Source: Spirodela intermedia
Taxonomy: Eukaryota; Streptophyta; Magnoliopsida; Alismatales; Araceae
Reading direction: 5' to 3'
Assembly: GCA_902729315.2 (NCBI GenBank)
Contig: LR746273.1
Span: 3,263,001 to 3,327,000 of the forward strand
DNA length: 64,000 nucleotides
Positions 62,981-64,000 of this stretch are shown one piece after another. Position numbers and translations under genes: made by a program. The notes under the pieces are model-generated. The model made no database searches and had not been told where the DNA came from. It saw only the letters and a list, made by a program, of their open reading frames with translations. Numbering within the stretch: position 1 is the stretch's first letter; every line of letters starts with the position of its first letter.

Positions 62981-64000
62981 TAATTTCTCTTTATCATGGT
63001 AAAATTATTACTAGCTTCATCAGTCTATTTGAAATTATTCTTTTTTACACATATAGTAACTAATAATTACAAATTAGTAGTTGCATCTATGCATTAATAT
63101 CTTATATATAGATACTAATTAATAGGTAGAGAATGTAATTATACGTGTTACCAACTCATTATGTCATTCATAATATTTTCTCATTTAAGTCTTAATACAT
63201 ATTATTTTATTTATTTTATTTCTATTATGAGACTAACCCTACTTGACTTTTATCAAATTAAGTAATAATTTTCTCACATTTTCTTGATAATTATTTGATT
63301 GTAATGACTTATGTGAGCTCTTATTATGAGTTAAAAGTAAAGGAAGAAGTCCAACCTTAACATATTTATTGGGCTAAGAGAGGGCATCATCTTGACTTAG
63401 TATATTTGGACTTAAAAAGACTATCAAGAGATGAGATCTAGGCCGCCCAATTTAGGGTGTCTTAAGATGAGATTAAGAGAAGGATTAGAGTACCACCCCT
63501 CATGAAATGATCTGGGCTATCTAGTAAGAGAGATAGTTATTAATCATAACTGTTCATTAGAGGAGACTAATTCTCGAGAGAATTAAGACATCTCACCCCT
63601 TTTTTGGAGGGCGCTTTTTGACTCTCTCTCTAGTAGTGGCTAGCCAAAGGAAATAAGAGGAAAATCAAGGCATAATCAAAGGCATTCTCGTGTCTAAGAT
63701 CATCTTGGAGTAGAGATTACTTAGAGTACATCAAGATCGTCTCGGATCAAGCATCACTAGGACTAGGATTGATGCACAATGAGGTTTGTGTAAGATCTAG
63801 ATTTGAAGCATCCTTGTAATTCTCTTCATAGATAGACTAAATTTTAGTTGAACTATTTTACCATTTATTCTATCATTCTATTGCATTAGATCTATTTTCT
63901 CCCCTTTGTCACACTTTTTTTTTCTCTCATCTTTACCTTTGTTAGATTAATTCCGTCCTTCATGATCTTAAGTATATATATATATATATATATAAGAAAT
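62981..64000. other. AT-rich sequence, possibly retroelement flank
   Basis: No gene is seen. A (TA)n run at 63973-63993 closes the window. Confidence 0.4.

Overview
The window is nuclear DNA of a flowering plant. The evidence is intron-rich genes with GT-AG introns, plant-specific families (type I MADS-box, DRP1 dynamin, TOM2A tetraspanin, papain-like protease), a telo-box in a gene leader, and many decayed LTR retrotransposons in AT-rich DNA. A monocot is my guess from overall impression only; nothing here proves it.

Layout. 0-6.3 kb: an intronless type I MADS-box gene (-) and a six-exon TOM2A-type tetraspanin gene (-). 7.8-14.2 kb: a four-exon gene (+) for a predicted plastid membrane protein ending in a zinc-ribbon-like motif, with two long introns that hold coding relics. 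14.2-27 kb: gene-free, with a 317-bp foldback element, a GC-rich degenerate block, and two dead Ty3/gypsy elements of one family lying tail to tail (18.6-24.2 kb on +, 26.7-24.2 kb on -). 27.3-33.7 kb: a complete 15-exon DRP1E-like dynamin gene (-). 34-39.5 kb: a short tandem array split by a decayed Ty1/copia element (-). 40.6-45.9 kb: a nine-exon PRMT1 gene (+) with an 11-nt microexon. 46-50 kb: small repeats, a duplicated piece of the neighbouring protease gene, and a ~275-bp tandem array that seems to come from an LTR/primer-site region. 50.5-53.3 kb: a four-exon papain-like protease gene (-). 54.3-54.8 kb: DPH4 (-). 57.7-58.1 kb: a small secreted proline-rich protein (+). 59-64 kb: repeats and a decayed gypsy pol (-).

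The genes are unrelated single loci, not a pathway or cluster. They cover transcription control, membrane scaffolding, vesicle scission, arginine methylation, vacuolar or secreted proteolysis, diphthamide synthesis and the cell wall. Most of the sequence between them is transposable-element debris.

The most unusual item is a repeat family present three times (20.78-22.67, 36.42-38.06 and 59.22-60.38 kb). Its copies share a stem-loop near the terminus with a paired base change, a second stem-loop at the other end, a pol III B-box-like motif and a short conserved reading frame. I could not place it in a known class. One copy sits inside a gypsy element and another inside the copia element.

All exon borders were read by eye from frame, GT-AG sites and protein-family conservation. 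No alignment or database search was run.
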